Shown: positions 9,952-19,633 of the stretch, in pieces
Layout of the letters: each line of letters opens with the position of its first letter
How positions within the stretch are numbered: the first letter of the stretch is position 1
Notes under the pieces: generated by a model
Database searches by the model: none
Told to the model about the DNA's origin: nothing
Seen by the model: the letters and a program-made list of their open reading frames with translations, nothing else
Assembly: GCA_030693155.1 (NCBI GenBank)
Contig: JAUYBJ010000079.1
Span: 1 to 64,000, forward strand
Length of the DNA stretch: 64,000 bases
DNA from: Methylococcales bacterium
GTDB lineage: Bacteria; Pseudomonadota; Gammaproteobacteria; Methylococcales; Methylomonadaceae
Reading direction: 5' to 3'
Program-made: the position numbers and the translations under genes

Positions 9952-11548
9952 ATTAGTAGCACAAACCCGCCGCTGGGCAGAACACGCACACGCCGCAGGT
10001 TGGCTGAATAGCGACAATGCACAACAACTGCATGATATAGACACCCGCTCGCCTGATGGTTTATTTACCAATCCGCATTCGGCAAGCACGCGCCCGTTAA
10101 TCGTTGCTTTCATGGGCGGCACAGGTGTCGGCAAAAGCGCGTTACTCAATCGCCTAGCAGGTAAAGCCATTGCCAAATCAGGCATAGAACGCCCGACTTC
10201 GCGTGAAGTCACGCTGTTTTATCATCACAGTATCGCCCTGCCCGCTTTGGCTGACCAACTGCCACTGGCAAAAATCAATCTTGCCCATCATGATGATGAC
10301 CGCAAAAAAAATATCATCTGGATTGATATGCCCGATTTTGACAGTACCGAACTGAGCAACAAACAACAGGTATTGGACTGGCTGCCGCATATCGACATCC
10401 TGATTTATGTGGTCAGTCCTGAGCGGTATCGGGATGAAAAAGCGTGGCGGTTATTACTTGCCGAAGGCGGTAAACACGCATGGTTGTTTGTGATGAACCA
10501 ATGGGACAGAGGGCAACCCGCACAACTTGCCGATTTTAATCAGCAACTGCAAAAAGCAGGGTTTATTGCCCCGATGATGTTTACCACCGCCTGTGCTGAG
10601 GACGCGCCAGTCGATGAATTTATCCAGCTGGAAGAGCTGATTGTGTCTCTCGCCAGCAAACACATTATTGAACAACTGGAACAACGCGGCACACAGGTTC
10701 GTAAACAGGCACTGAAACAAAGCCTTGAAAGCGCACGCGCCGCCTTGGGACCACCACAACACGCCCAACAACTGACAGCACATTGGCAAAGCCAATGGCA
10801 AGCCACCTGCACCCTGCTACAACAAGGTTTTGTCTGGTCATGCCAACAAATCGCCCACCACCACGCCAGTCACGCGGCTGATTTAATTGAATCCTCTACG
10901 CTGGCTAAATACGCCGACAATCAGCGCACGCCACTCTGGGACGAATGGGCAGAAACCCGTTTTAATGACACGCTCGATGAATTTATCAACACCGCCGACC
11001 AAGCGGGTTTACCCGTATCGCCGCTGAAAAAACACCTGTCACCATTACGCGATAAAGCAGGAAAAATCGTCCATACACAAAGCGAGTTATCCGCGCGTCT
11101 CGCTTTAGCCGCACCGGGTAGTGCCTTGCATCGGGGCTTTTTAAAAATCATGCGCTTATGTGAAATTAGCCTGCCACTCACCGCAATGGCATGGGTGACG
11201 TATCAGGTATTTATCGGTTATTACTACAGCAACATGACCGCAGTTCCCTATCTGGGCGTGGATTTTGCCGTGCATAGCGGTTTATTGATTGCCCTGACAT
11301 GGCTGATTCCGTTTTTTATTTTGAAAAAAGCTCAGCCCTCGTTAGAAAAAAGTGCCTTAAGCGGACTCAACAAAGGCATTATCACCGCGTTCAGCATGAT
11401 AGACAGCGAGGTGTCCGCCGTTATTGATGAGGTAATCCAGCAACACACCGAGCAATGCCGACAACTGACTGAATTGATTGCATCTTGTGACAGCAATGAG
11501 CCGCTGGTGATTGATGATAACAGCCCCTTAACCAGAATGCTGGTGTAA
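9932..11548 (+). CDS. GTPase-domain protein B with C-terminal transmembrane region
   Basis: G1 GGTGVGKSA, GIERPTSREVT, G3 DMPDFDSTE, G4-like MNQWDRG; hydrophobic segments LPLTAMAWVTYQVFIGYYY and GLLIALTWLIPFFIL; overlaps the upstream GTPase gene by 20 bp. Confidence 0.85.
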   Translation: MAYDYSELVAQTRRWAEHAHAAGWLNSDNAQQLHDIDTRSPDGLFTNPHSASTRPLIVAFMGGTGVGKSALLNRLAGKAIAKSGIERPTSREVTLFYHHSIALPALADQLPLAKINLAHHDDDRKKNIIWIDMPDFDSTELSNKQQVLDWLPHIDILIYVVSPERYRDEKAWRLLLAEGGKHAWLFVMNQWDRGQPAQLADFNQQLQKAGFIAPMMFTTACAEDAPVDEFIQLEELIVSLASKHIIEQLEQRGTQVRKQALKQSLESARAALGPPQHAQQLTAHWQSQWQATCTLLQQGFVWSCQQIAHHHASHAADLIESSTLAKYADNQRTPLWDEWAETRFNDTLDEFINTADQAGLPVSPLKKHLSPLRDKAGKIVHTQSELSARLALAAPGSALHRGFLKIMRLCEISLPLTAMAWVTYQVFIGYYYSNMTAVPYLGVDFAVHSGLLIALTWLIPFFILKKAQPSLEKSALSGLNKGIITAFSMIDSEVSAVIDEVIQQHTEQCRQLTELIASCDSNEPLVIDDNSPLTRMLV

Positions 11549-11589
11549 GGACTGCCAGTCATTCCCTGTGTTATTTGGGATAGGCTCAT

Positions 11590-11615
11590 GTGGGAGTGGC
11601 TTTAGCCACTCCCAC
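11590..11615. repeat. GTGG-headed palindrome GTGGGAGTGGCTTTAGCCACTCCCAC (REP-like or terminator)
   Basis: Near-perfect palindrome between convergent genes. Confidence 0.7.
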
Positions 11616-11656
11616 AATTCTGTAAAAATCCTTAACTGTGGGCAGTGACCCTACAA

Positions 11657-12268
11657 CTACAAAACAGCAGGCAGAAAAAATTCACCCACCAGCATTTCAC
11701 GATGTTTTATTGCATAAACCGTGCGTCTGCCCCACGTCGGTTGTTTGATATGCCCGACATCCAATGCGGTCGGAGTCCACTCGTCGGGGTTAATCAGCGT
11801 CACATCCATAGCGATACGCTCCAGTTGCGGATTAGCAAAAATCACTTCCCCCAAAGGGCGCGACCCTAATGTTGATAAGCTGCAATTAACGGTATGGGGA
11901 GGAATAATGGTTCTCGCCAAAATCAGCGGTTTGCTATCGGCGTGTAACAACACTTCGCGAATTAAACACACGCGGCGATCATGCAATCCCAAGGCTTTAC
12001 GTTCACTTAAAAACGGTACACCCCATTGTTGAAATAATACTCTGACCGCGACCGCATCGCCGTAAGTAGCGCGGAGTCGTTGCGTGAGCGAACCTGATTC
12101 ATACGCCCACGACTGCACGGACTCAGGCATTTTATGGCGCGTACCCTGTCGGTTTTCACGCCATAACGGTTCTTGATCAAATAACACGCTGTTCGTAGTC
12201 AAACGGCTAAACCTCTGCGTAGTCTGTCGATGCACCCAACCAACGATCGCACAACGGCTGTATGGCAT
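11657..12268 (-). CDS. ubiC: chorismate lyase (chorismate--pyruvate lyase)
   Basis: YESGSLTQRLRATYG, REVLL, ARTIIPPHTV, LGSRPLGEVIF, WGRRTVY pattern. Confidence 0.82.
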   Translation of the reverse strand: MPYSRCAIVGWVHRQTTQRFSRLTTNSVLFDQEPLWRENRQGTRHKMPESVQSWAYESGSLTQRLRATYGDAVAVRVLFQQWGVPFLSERKALGLHDRRVCLIREVLLHADSKPLILARTIIPPHTVNCSLSTLGSRPLGEVIFANPQLERIAMDVTLINPDEWTPTALDVGHIKQPTWGRRTVYAIKHREMLVGEFFLPAVL

Positions 12269-14300
12269 GGGGTGAGTCGATAAAAAATTGTTCGCCGACC
12301 TGTTGAATAATATCCAGCAAATCCGCGTCTCTGGCTAAATCAGCCACTTTAAAATGAATCTGCCCTGTTTGGCGCGTTCCCATGACATCACCCGGCCCGC
12401 GTAACTGTAAATCTTTTTCGGCAATCACAAAGCCGTCGTTGCTGTCACGCAAAATGCCCAAGCGTTGCCGCGCGGTATCTGATAACGGTGATTGATACAT
12501 CAACAAACAATAACTGTCATCCGCGCCGCGCCCAACCCGTCCACGCAATTGATGCAGTTGTGATAAACCTAACCGTTCAGGATTTTCAATGATCATCAAG
12601 CCAGAATTCGGCACATCAACACCGACTTCAATCACCGTGGTAGCGACTAATAAATCCAGCTCATGATGTTTAAACGCCTGCATAATGGCATCTTTTTCAG
12701 CGGATTTCATACGTCCGTGAATCAGCGCGATACGCACATCAGGCAAGGCTTCGATTAACAGTTCGGCGGTTTTTTCTGCCGCTTCACATTGCAAGACTTC
12801 CGATTCTTCAATCAGCGTACACACCCAATAACCTTGGCGTTTTTTCGCCACCCAGTGATTAATTCGCGCAATCACATCATCACGGCGTTCGGCGGGAATC
12901 ACGCTGGTCACAATGGGTTTACGATTCGGCGGTAATTCATCAATGATGGAGATGTCCAAATCAGAGTATTGCAACATGGCTAGCGTGCGCGGAATCGGCG
13001 TGGCAGTCATCACTAACTGATGCGGACGCAAGCCTGCCTGTTGCCCTTTATCGCGTAGAGCCATGCGTTGATGCACACCAAAACGGTGCTGTTCATCAAT
13101 AATAATCAAGCCCAGCTTATGAAACTGTACGCTGTCTTGAAACAGCGCGTGAGTGCCGACAATAATCCCCGCCGAACCCTCGGCTAAGGCTTGCAAAGTC
13201 GCGGCGCGTACTTTGCCTTTCAACTGCCCTGTCAGATACAGCACTTGGGTTTGAAAGCCGCCAAACCACGCGCTGAAATTACGGTAATGCTGTTCGGCGA
13301 GTAATTCCGTCGGAGCCATCACCGCCACCTGATAACCTGCGGTCAACGACAACAATGCGGCATACGCAGAAACCACCGTTTTACCCGACCCCACATCGCC
13401 CTGCACCAAGCGCATCATCGGCTGCACGCTCATACAATCGGCTTCAATTTCACCAATTACCCGCTGCTGTGCGCCTGTCAGGGTGAAAGGTAACGAGCGC
13501 AAAAAATGCTCTTTACTGCTGGCTAACATGGGGCTGGAAAATGGTGGAGCTTGCCAGACTTTCGCCGCTACTTTGGCTTTTTTCAGACTCAAATAATGGC
13601 TGAGCAATTCTTCAAATGCCAAGCGTTTCAATGCAGGTAAACTGCCATTTTGTAACGCCAGCATCGACACCGATTCATCGGGCGCGTGTAAGGTGTGTAT
13701 CGCTTCCAGCAACGACGGATACTGATAGCGTTGTAAAATAGACTCAGGAATCCAGTCTTCCAGCAACTCTACCTGATTCAGTGCTTGCTTCATCGCTTTA
13801 CGCAAGGTCGCCTGACTCAAACCTTCGGTCAATGGATACACGGGCGTTAAACGGTTTTCAGGAATATAGCTGTCAGGACTGGCAATAACACGGTATTCAG
13901 GATGCACCATTTCCAGTCCCGCATAACCGTGCCGCACCTCGGCAAAGCAGATTAACCACGCGCCTGTTCTGAAAATATTGTGCTGATCGGCACTGAAATG
14001 AAAAAACTTTAAGGTCATAAAGCCCGTGCCGTCACTGACCCGACAAATCAGACTTTTACGCCCCTTGCTCAACACATCAACCAGTTCCACTTTAGCGCAA
14101 ATCAACGCCGTCATCCCTGCGGTTAATGCGCCGATGGGATGAACGTGGGTTCGGTCTTCATAACGCAACGGCAGATGGAAAATCAAATCCTGCACAACGT
14201 GTATGCCCAGTTTGCGCAAACGACCGACGGTATGCGTCCCGACTCCCGTTAAGGTAGCAACCGATTGTGTGAGCGCGTGCGAAGTTTTCATGAACAGCAA
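12207..14300 (-). CDS. recG: ATP-dependent DNA helicase RecG
   Basis: RLVQGDVGSGKTVV, IIDEQHRFGVHQR, MTATPIPRTLA, GRVGRG helicase motifs. Confidence 0.96.
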   Translation of the reverse strand: MLFMKTSHALTQSVATLTGVGTHTVGRLRKLGIHVVQDLIFHLPLRYEDRTHVHPIGALTAGMTALICAKVELVDVLSKGRKSLICRVSDGTGFMTLKFFHFSADQHNIFRTGAWLICFAEVRHGYAGLEMVHPEYRVIASPDSYIPENRLTPVYPLTEGLSQATLRKAMKQALNQVELLEDWIPESILQRYQYPSLLEAIHTLHAPDESVSMLALQNGSLPALKRLAFEELLSHYLSLKKAKVAAKVWQAPPFSSPMLASSKEHFLRSLPFTLTGAQQRVIGEIEADCMSVQPMMRLVQGDVGSGKTVVSAYAALLSLTAGYQVAVMAPTELLAEQHYRNFSAWFGGFQTQVLYLTGQLKGKVRAATLQALAEGSAGIIVGTHALFQDSVQFHKLGLIIIDEQHRFGVHQRMALRDKGQQAGLRPHQLVMTATPIPRTLAMLQYSDLDISIIDELPPNRKPIVTSVIPAERRDDVIARINHWVAKKRQGYWVCTLIEESEVLQCEAAEKTAELLIEALPDVRIALIHGRMKSAEKDAIMQAFKHHELDLLVATTVIEVGVDVPNSGLMIIENPERLGLSQLHQLRGRVGRGADDSYCLLMYQSPLSDTARQRLGILRDSNDGFVIAEKDLQLRGPGDVMGTRQTGQIHFKVADLARDADLLDIIQQVGEQFFIDSPHAIQPLCDRWLGASTDYAEV

Positions 14301-14313
14301 TTACTATCAGTCA

Positions 14314-14718
14314 TTAAGAAGCAGGATACTCTTGCGGTTTTAATACCATAATGGCATCCATTTCCACTCCAGAACCCTTAGGCAATGCCGCTACGCCAAT
14401 AGCCGCGCGGGCAGGATAAGGTTCATCAAAATACTGCCCCATAATTTCGTTGACAATAGGGAAATGTGCCAAATCGGTTAAAAACACATTCAGCTTAACA
14501 ATATCGGAAAAATCCCCCTCCGCCGCCAATGCCACTGCTTTTAAATTCTCGAATACTTGGGTAATTTGCGCGACAATATCACCGTCAACCAGCAGCATGG
14601 TTTCTGGATTTAACGGAATCTGTCCTGAAAGATACACCGTGCGATCCACTCTAACCGCCTGTGAATAAGTGCCTATCGCCTGCGGTGCATCCAAGGTTTG
14701 AATAATAGTTTTAGTCAT
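14314..14718 (-). CDS. ridA: RidA family enamine/imine deaminase
   Basis: [51 protein letters not shown]. Confidence 0.92.
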   Translation of the reverse strand: MTKTIIQTLDAPQAIGTYSQAVRVDRTVYLSGQIPLNPETMLLVDGDIVAQITQVFENLKAVALAAEGDFSDIVKLNVFLTDLAHFPIVNEIMGQYFDEPYPARAAIGVAALPKGSGVEMDAIMVLKPQEYPAS

Positions 14719-14851
14719 AGCGAATCCTGTATTGTGTGGTCATAACAAACAAGGAGTCATTATATCGGTTATTGCGCTGTTTTTGAGTGTTCAATGGATA
14801 AACAACAGCGCAAACTCGCCATGCTACGATAAAAATAACCTGATATTTAAC

Positions 14852-15235
14852 TTACTTAGCTGGATTTTCATCGTTGAGCAGCTCAGCAATCAGCTCCATA
14901 TAAGCCGCCAATTGCGGTATAGCAGGAATTTTCCACGCTTTTCCTACCAATTTTGCCAATATATTATTCAACCAAAGTTTGTTTGATTGCGCTTGATGAA
15001 TGATAAATTGATAGGATTCTCCTTCGCGAATAATGCCAAAACCATCAACCCAGACTTCAATGGCTTCTGTTTCGCCATACAGCATGGTTTGCGCATAAAC
15101 TTTGCGCGTATCAAGATCAAAATTGAAATCGGTCAATTCGGCAATACCCTTAAGCACGATATTTGCCACCCAGACAATCATCTTGTTAGGTGTCAAGTTG
15201 ATTGCCATTTTTATTAAACTCGCTTTGTAACTCAT
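14852..15235 (-). CDS. hypothetical protein
   Basis: Intact 127-aa ORF; no recognised family. Confidence 0.6.
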   Translation of the reverse strand: MSYKASLIKMAINLTPNKMIVWVANIVLKGIAELTDFNFDLDTRKVYAQTMLYGETEAIEVWVDGFGIIREGESYQFIIHQAQSNKLWLNNILAKLVGKAWKIPAIPQLAAYMELIAELLNDENPAK

Positions 15236-15520
15236 GTTTTAGCCTCTGTCAGTATGTGGTGAAATCAGTAATTTTAATCTGTTCTTTGCCTTGGAGGGTA
15301 AACTAATATTTTTCATGGGCTGGGATAAACTACCCAGCACATAGGGCGGGGGCTTCCGACAAAGCACAGAAACGCGGTACAAAGCTGCTTAACAATATGT
15401 CCTGAAAAATGCTGACATATCAATACCGACAAACTTTTACATATCAACTTAAATACAGCAAGCGTAAGTATTTAATGAGAAAATCATACTTTTTAACTCA
15501 ACCGCTACAAGGAAAACACC

Positions 15521-16366
15521 ATGAAAAAATCGCACCACGGGCATCTTTGTGCCGCTTTTTTATTGTCTGTCACGCTGTCGGCAACGGTATTAGCACACGA
15601 TACATGGCTAATTCCTAAACAATTTTCTGTCAAAAAAGACACGGCATTAATGTTAGACATGAGCAGTGGCATGGCGTTTCCTGATCCATTTACCGCTATA
15701 AAACCTGAGCGGATTGTGCAAGCAAAGCTACGCTTAGGTGAGCAACAAGAAGACTTAAGCAATACCGTGTCAGGCAAAAAAACATTGCGCTTCAATACCC
15801 GCCTGACAGCATCGGGTATTGCCGCATTTTGGGTGGAGCTAAAACCTAAGACCATTGAACTGTCATTCGATAAAGTAGCAACCTATCTGCATGAACTTGG
15901 CTCAGACGAGGCGAAAGCCGAATGGGACAAAATGCCCGAACCTAAACGATGGCGCGAAACCTATAGCAAACACGCTAAAACGTTTGTCAAAGTGGACAAC
16001 GGCACAACGGACGCAACAGCGTGGTCAAAGCCTGTGGGATTGTTATTAGAAATTGTGCCAGAAACCAATCCGACAGCTGTAAAAGTAGGTGATGATTTCA
16101 CTGTGCAGGTATTAAAACATGGGCAACCTCTGCCGCATTTTGCCGTAGGCATTGCTCATGAAGGCGAACATAAACATCATCACGATGCTATCAGTAAAAC
16201 CGACGAGCTAGGCAAAGTGACGTTTCATTTTCAACACGCAGGACGTTGGTTATTACACGGTATTGATTTGCAAAAATCCACGCAAGCTAACACGGAATGG
16301 GAAAGTCATTTCACTACATTAAGCATACAGGTCAAACCGAACGCGTCTGCCAGTAAGAAAAACTAA
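15521..16366 (+). CDS. DUF4198-type secreted protein
   Basis: Signal peptide, HDTWLIPKQFSV start typical of DUF4198 proteins. Confidence 0.75.
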   Translation: MKKSHHGHLCAAFLLSVTLSATVLAHDTWLIPKQFSVKKDTALMLDMSSGMAFPDPFTAIKPERIVQAKLRLGEQQEDLSNTVSGKKTLRFNTRLTASGIAAFWVELKPKTIELSFDKVATYLHELGSDEAKAEWDKMPEPKRWRETYSKHAKTFVKVDNGTTDATAWSKPVGLLLEIVPETNPTAVKVGDDFTVQVLKHGQPLPHFAVGIAHEGEHKHHHDAISKTDELGKVTFHFQHAGRWLLHGIDLQKSTQANTEWESHFTTLSIQVKPNASASKKN

Positions 16367-16748
16367 ATACCATTGGATTCATTAGAGTAGCCACATAGTT
16401 AGTGCCATAGGATGTGCCGACGATAAAGCTAACACAATAAAATGATACCGTTCGTGGTGAGACCTTCGATACCTGAGGAGAGTCTTGTCGAACCACATTC
16501 ACATTAATAAGTTCATGACAGGCTCACAGCTCAGTACGAACGGTTTTATAATCATTTTATCAACGGTTAGCGATAGGAAGCACATCATTCGCGTCAACAA
16601 CTCAAACGATGCGCTTCGTACCTCACATCCTATGATTAGCGCACCTTACCGCGTTATACAGATTTGTGCCGCAATCCAGAAGCCAGAAATGGTACACTTG
16701 AAACATATCTCTTGAGTTAAATATACACGCTGACTTCTTATTAAGGAT

Positions 16749-17837
16749 TTAACGGCAAGACAATTCTCGAAAACTCTGATAGCCGGGTTTTATGATTTTT
16801 TTAGTCAGGGGTTCAATATAATAAGCAACAATTGAGCTAAAAAGAACAACAGCAGAAATGGGTATTACAGGCAGCATAATAGCCGGTATAGCGGGTGATA
16901 TTCTTTTAAGTTTTATTATTAACGACACGGTTATATTTTCATGCAGCAGATAAAGAGGATAACTAATAAAGCCCGTAAAAGTAAATATCCTCCCGCTTAA
17001 ATAGAAATTAATTTTGCTGCTGATTATTGATACTGCAAAAAATAACACAATCAAAGAGCCACAAACCCTGATACCAAAATAAGGGTTCTCAGCAAATGCT
17101 GACAACAATCCTATTAAAATAGCAAACAGTAAAACCGCTCTATTTTTACTCTGATAATACTTATAAAAGATTGCTCCCGCCGCAAACCAGCCAAAGTATT
17201 TAGCACTCAGCCAGAACACGATTTCTCTCATAATATTTAAATAGGCTATATGCAGATCTTCCTGCATGACAATATAATTGACGAGGCATAAACCAATCAA
17301 TCCAAAAATGGCTATTCGGCTACCCATAAAAAAATAAAGAAAGGCAAATATTATATAGAATTTAACCTCTACATATAAAGACCAAAAAGCACCTTCCAAG
17401 CCGCCCCATGGAGAACTGAATACCTCCTCATACAATTTTGGCTCAATAAATGTGAGTCCTGGAAATATGTCATGAAAAGCAGGTATTCCCATCGGTCTTT
17501 CGTAAAATATGCCTGCCGTTATATAAACAAACAACGAACAGACTAACATGGCAGGAAAAAGCCTAAGCCAGCGGCGTAACATAAAGTCAGCAAAGCCAGT
17601 ACACTTCTCTAATGTCATTAGTATGACAAATCCTGAAATCAGGAAAAATAATTCAACACCCAGCGATCCATACGCAAATAAGGGGAAATTCATAAATTGT
17701 TCCCCATAAGGATAATGCTCCGGCCATCGTGAAAAAGCATGGTAGAGAATAACCATAATTATAGCTATACCTCTCATGCCATCTAAGAAATAGAGTCTGT
17801 TTTCATTTTTTATATTCATATTAAGCTCTTGGTGCAT
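16749..17837 (-). CDS. acyltransferase family 3 (OafA/YrhL-like)
   Basis: LYFLDGMRGIAIIMVILYHAFSRWP, GVELFFLISGFV, multiple TM segments. Confidence 0.9.
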   Translation of the reverse strand: MHQELNMNIKNENRLYFLDGMRGIAIIMVILYHAFSRWPEHYPYGEQFMNFPLFAYGSLGVELFFLISGFVILMTLEKCTGFADFMLRRWLRLFPAMLVCSLFVYITAGIFYERPMGIPAFHDIFPGLTFIEPKLYEEVFSSPWGGLEGAFWSLYVEVKFYIIFAFLYFFMGSRIAIFGLIGLCLVNYIVMQEDLHIAYLNIMREIVFWLSAKYFGWFAAGAIFYKYYQSKNRAVLLFAILIGLLSAFAENPYFGIRVCGSLIVLFFAVSIISSKINFYLSGRIFTFTGFISYPLYLLHENITVSLIIKLKRISPAIPAIMLPVIPISAVVLFSSIVAYYIEPLTKKIIKPGYQSFRELSCR

Positions 17838-17977
17838 AGGATTTGCATCCTGAAATTAATAAATGTGGTTGCGTAGCCCTGCCCTCTTTTGGAAAGGTGT
17901 ATCAATACAAAAAGCCCCGCATTCCCCAAGACCCATGCAGGCTACCTGCTCATAATTTACCATAAATAATATGCGAT

Positions 17978-18745
17978 TTAATGTTTAATATTCATTAGCG
18001 GCGGTGCATCTGCGCCAGAATAGAAATTATCAAAAACGGGGGAAACACCCTCTGCCTTATAACCAACGATGTGAACGTATGCAATCAAGCCTGTTCTGCC
18101 ACTTTTGAATTCGCCGTCTTCTGGAGTATAGATACGATCCGCATAACCCGTACCATTCCATAGCTTTATCGCTTTTCCTGTGCTTTTATCAATGATTTGT
18201 CCCCAAAGTCCGCCACTGTCTGACCAAAACTTTAAACGATAATCGCCCGTAGGATCTGGAGCGGGTAACATGACACGACTTTTCACCAGAAAGATGGGAA
18301 AAGAAATACCGCCTACACTTTTCACTATCATTAATTTGCGTGAATTGGGCTTGCCGTCTCGGTCATTCCGTAACAACAAGGCATAACCTTTGGGCAGAAA
18401 AAATGATGGCACTGGCTCTTGCAGTCGCGCCACAAGTCCAATATCTTCGCCCCAGTTGTAAGTCCAATTTAGTAAATCGACTTCAACATGGAACTGACTG
18501 CGCACTGGCTCTTTCAGGTTGATACTGGCAATGCGCCCTGGATTGAACAGGCTGCCCCATGAAGATTCCAGTTTATAAGCCACGCTACCCGATTCGACAG
18601 GGAAAGAAAATTTCCCTGAAGTCGGGTTGTAACGCAACCAACCATCATCAATACCGTCGTTGAAATCATCGAACGTTGCGGCGTACGCGTTGGAAATGCA
18701 CCAAACCAATGCCAAGATAAAAATGAATTTAGACGTTAATTTCAT
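17978..18745 (-). CDS. secreted hypothetical protein, probably a concanavalin/laminin-like beta-sandwich
   Basis: Signal peptide, FDDFNDGIDDGWLRYNPTSG...; product inferred weakly. Confidence 0.6.
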   Translation of the reverse strand: MKLTSKFIFILALVWCISNAYAATFDDFNDGIDDGWLRYNPTSGKFSFPVESGSVAYKLESSWGSLFNPGRIASINLKEPVRSQFHVEVDLLNWTYNWGEDIGLVARLQEPVPSFFLPKGYALLLRNDRDGKPNSRKLMIVKSVGGISFPIFLVKSRVMLPAPDPTGDYRLKFWSDSGGLWGQIIDKSTGKAIKLWNGTGYADRIYTPEDGEFKSGRTGLIAYVHIVGYKAEGVSPVFDNFYSGADAPPLMNIKH

Positions 18746-19040
18746 AGCTTTCTGATTCAGTAACTACAAAAACAGCAAGTGGACAGATAAGGCGATAGCG
18801 AAATCTGGGAAAGTTCGTGATGTGTTGCATTACCCAGCATTGCTTCATAAGGGCTTGTATTTCTACTCGCGGGCGATAGCCAACCTAACATAGCGGCTTA
18901 AACGAGCGGGTTTACTATTTAATGTACGACACCGCACAGATTTTAAAACATTTTTCCAGTAAATTCTTCATTGGCTTGAATCAGATTTGAAAGCAAGCTA
19001 ATAAAAACAATTATTATGATTAATTTAGTGGAGATGTGTC

Positions 19041-19121
19041 ATGGGTAAATATTTTCTAGGCTGGCTCGTTGGTATACCAACAATTGTTCTAATCATCATT
19101 TATGTGTTGTTCAATCATTAA
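19041..19121 (+). CDS. 26-aa putative single-TM small protein MGKYFLGWLVGIPTIVLIIIYVLFNH
   Basis: ATG preceded by AGTGGAGATG; hydrophobic helix pattern; below the ORF-track length cutoff. Confidence 0.6.
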   Translation: MGKYFLGWLVGIPTIVLIIIYVLFNH

Positions 19122-19285
19122 TCCGTTTCCGTGGGTCGAAATAAGCCAGTCCAAGCATAGAGCGGGCGTTTCCGACAAAGTGCCGGTGTACGGGGATATG
19201 CAGAACGATTTGTGGAAAACGCCTATTTCCGCTTACGTTCAAACAGGCTTATTCTGACCTACAGTACTCGTTCCCAAACTCCAGA

Positions 19286-19420
19286 GACTGTGAAAGTATT
19301 TATGTGGGAGAGGCTTTAGCCTCGCATTCGAGGCTAAAGCCTCTCCCATATTATATAAAAACAATGACTTACAAAATTCAAAAATTGTTTTGTGAGTTAT
19401 TTTCATAATACTTTCACAGC
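19286..19420. mobile_element. ~135-bp MITE-like element copy A (TIR AGACTGTGAAAGTATT)
   Basis: Inverted copy of 43072-43209; flanked by CTCCAG direct repeats (19280-19285, 19421-19426). Confidence 0.85.
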
Positions 19421-19513
19421 CTCCAGAGCTTGGGAACGAGACATTCAATTCGAGGATAGAATGCCTCAGCACTAATTAACTGCTATTTACACAAAATTCT
19501 GGATACCCTCTAG

Positions 19514-19622
19514 GTTCTGTTGACATTTCGGGAATAGTCACTCAGAAACAACCAGTTATAGATGTATAGCAAAATCATAACTTACTGATATAGTTAGCGA
19601 TTTTACCAAATGTCAACAGAGC
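19514..19622. mobile_element. 109-bp MITE copy 2, inverted relative to 7312-7420
   Basis: About 97% identical to the reverse complement of copy 1; flanked by CTAG on both sides. Confidence 0.87.
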
Positions 19623-19633
19623 CTAGCCTCGGA

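Noticed and set aside
14732-15217. ORFs 14732..14986 and 14987..15217 on plus strand
   Set aside because: Antisense or adjacent to the better-supported ORF 14852..15235; no recognisable protein features
19239-19472. 77-aa minus-strand ORF similar to ORF 43025..43258
   Set aside because: Similarity is translation of the shared repeat element (CESIMKI.HKT.FEFCKSLFLYN.GEALAS), not a conserved protein
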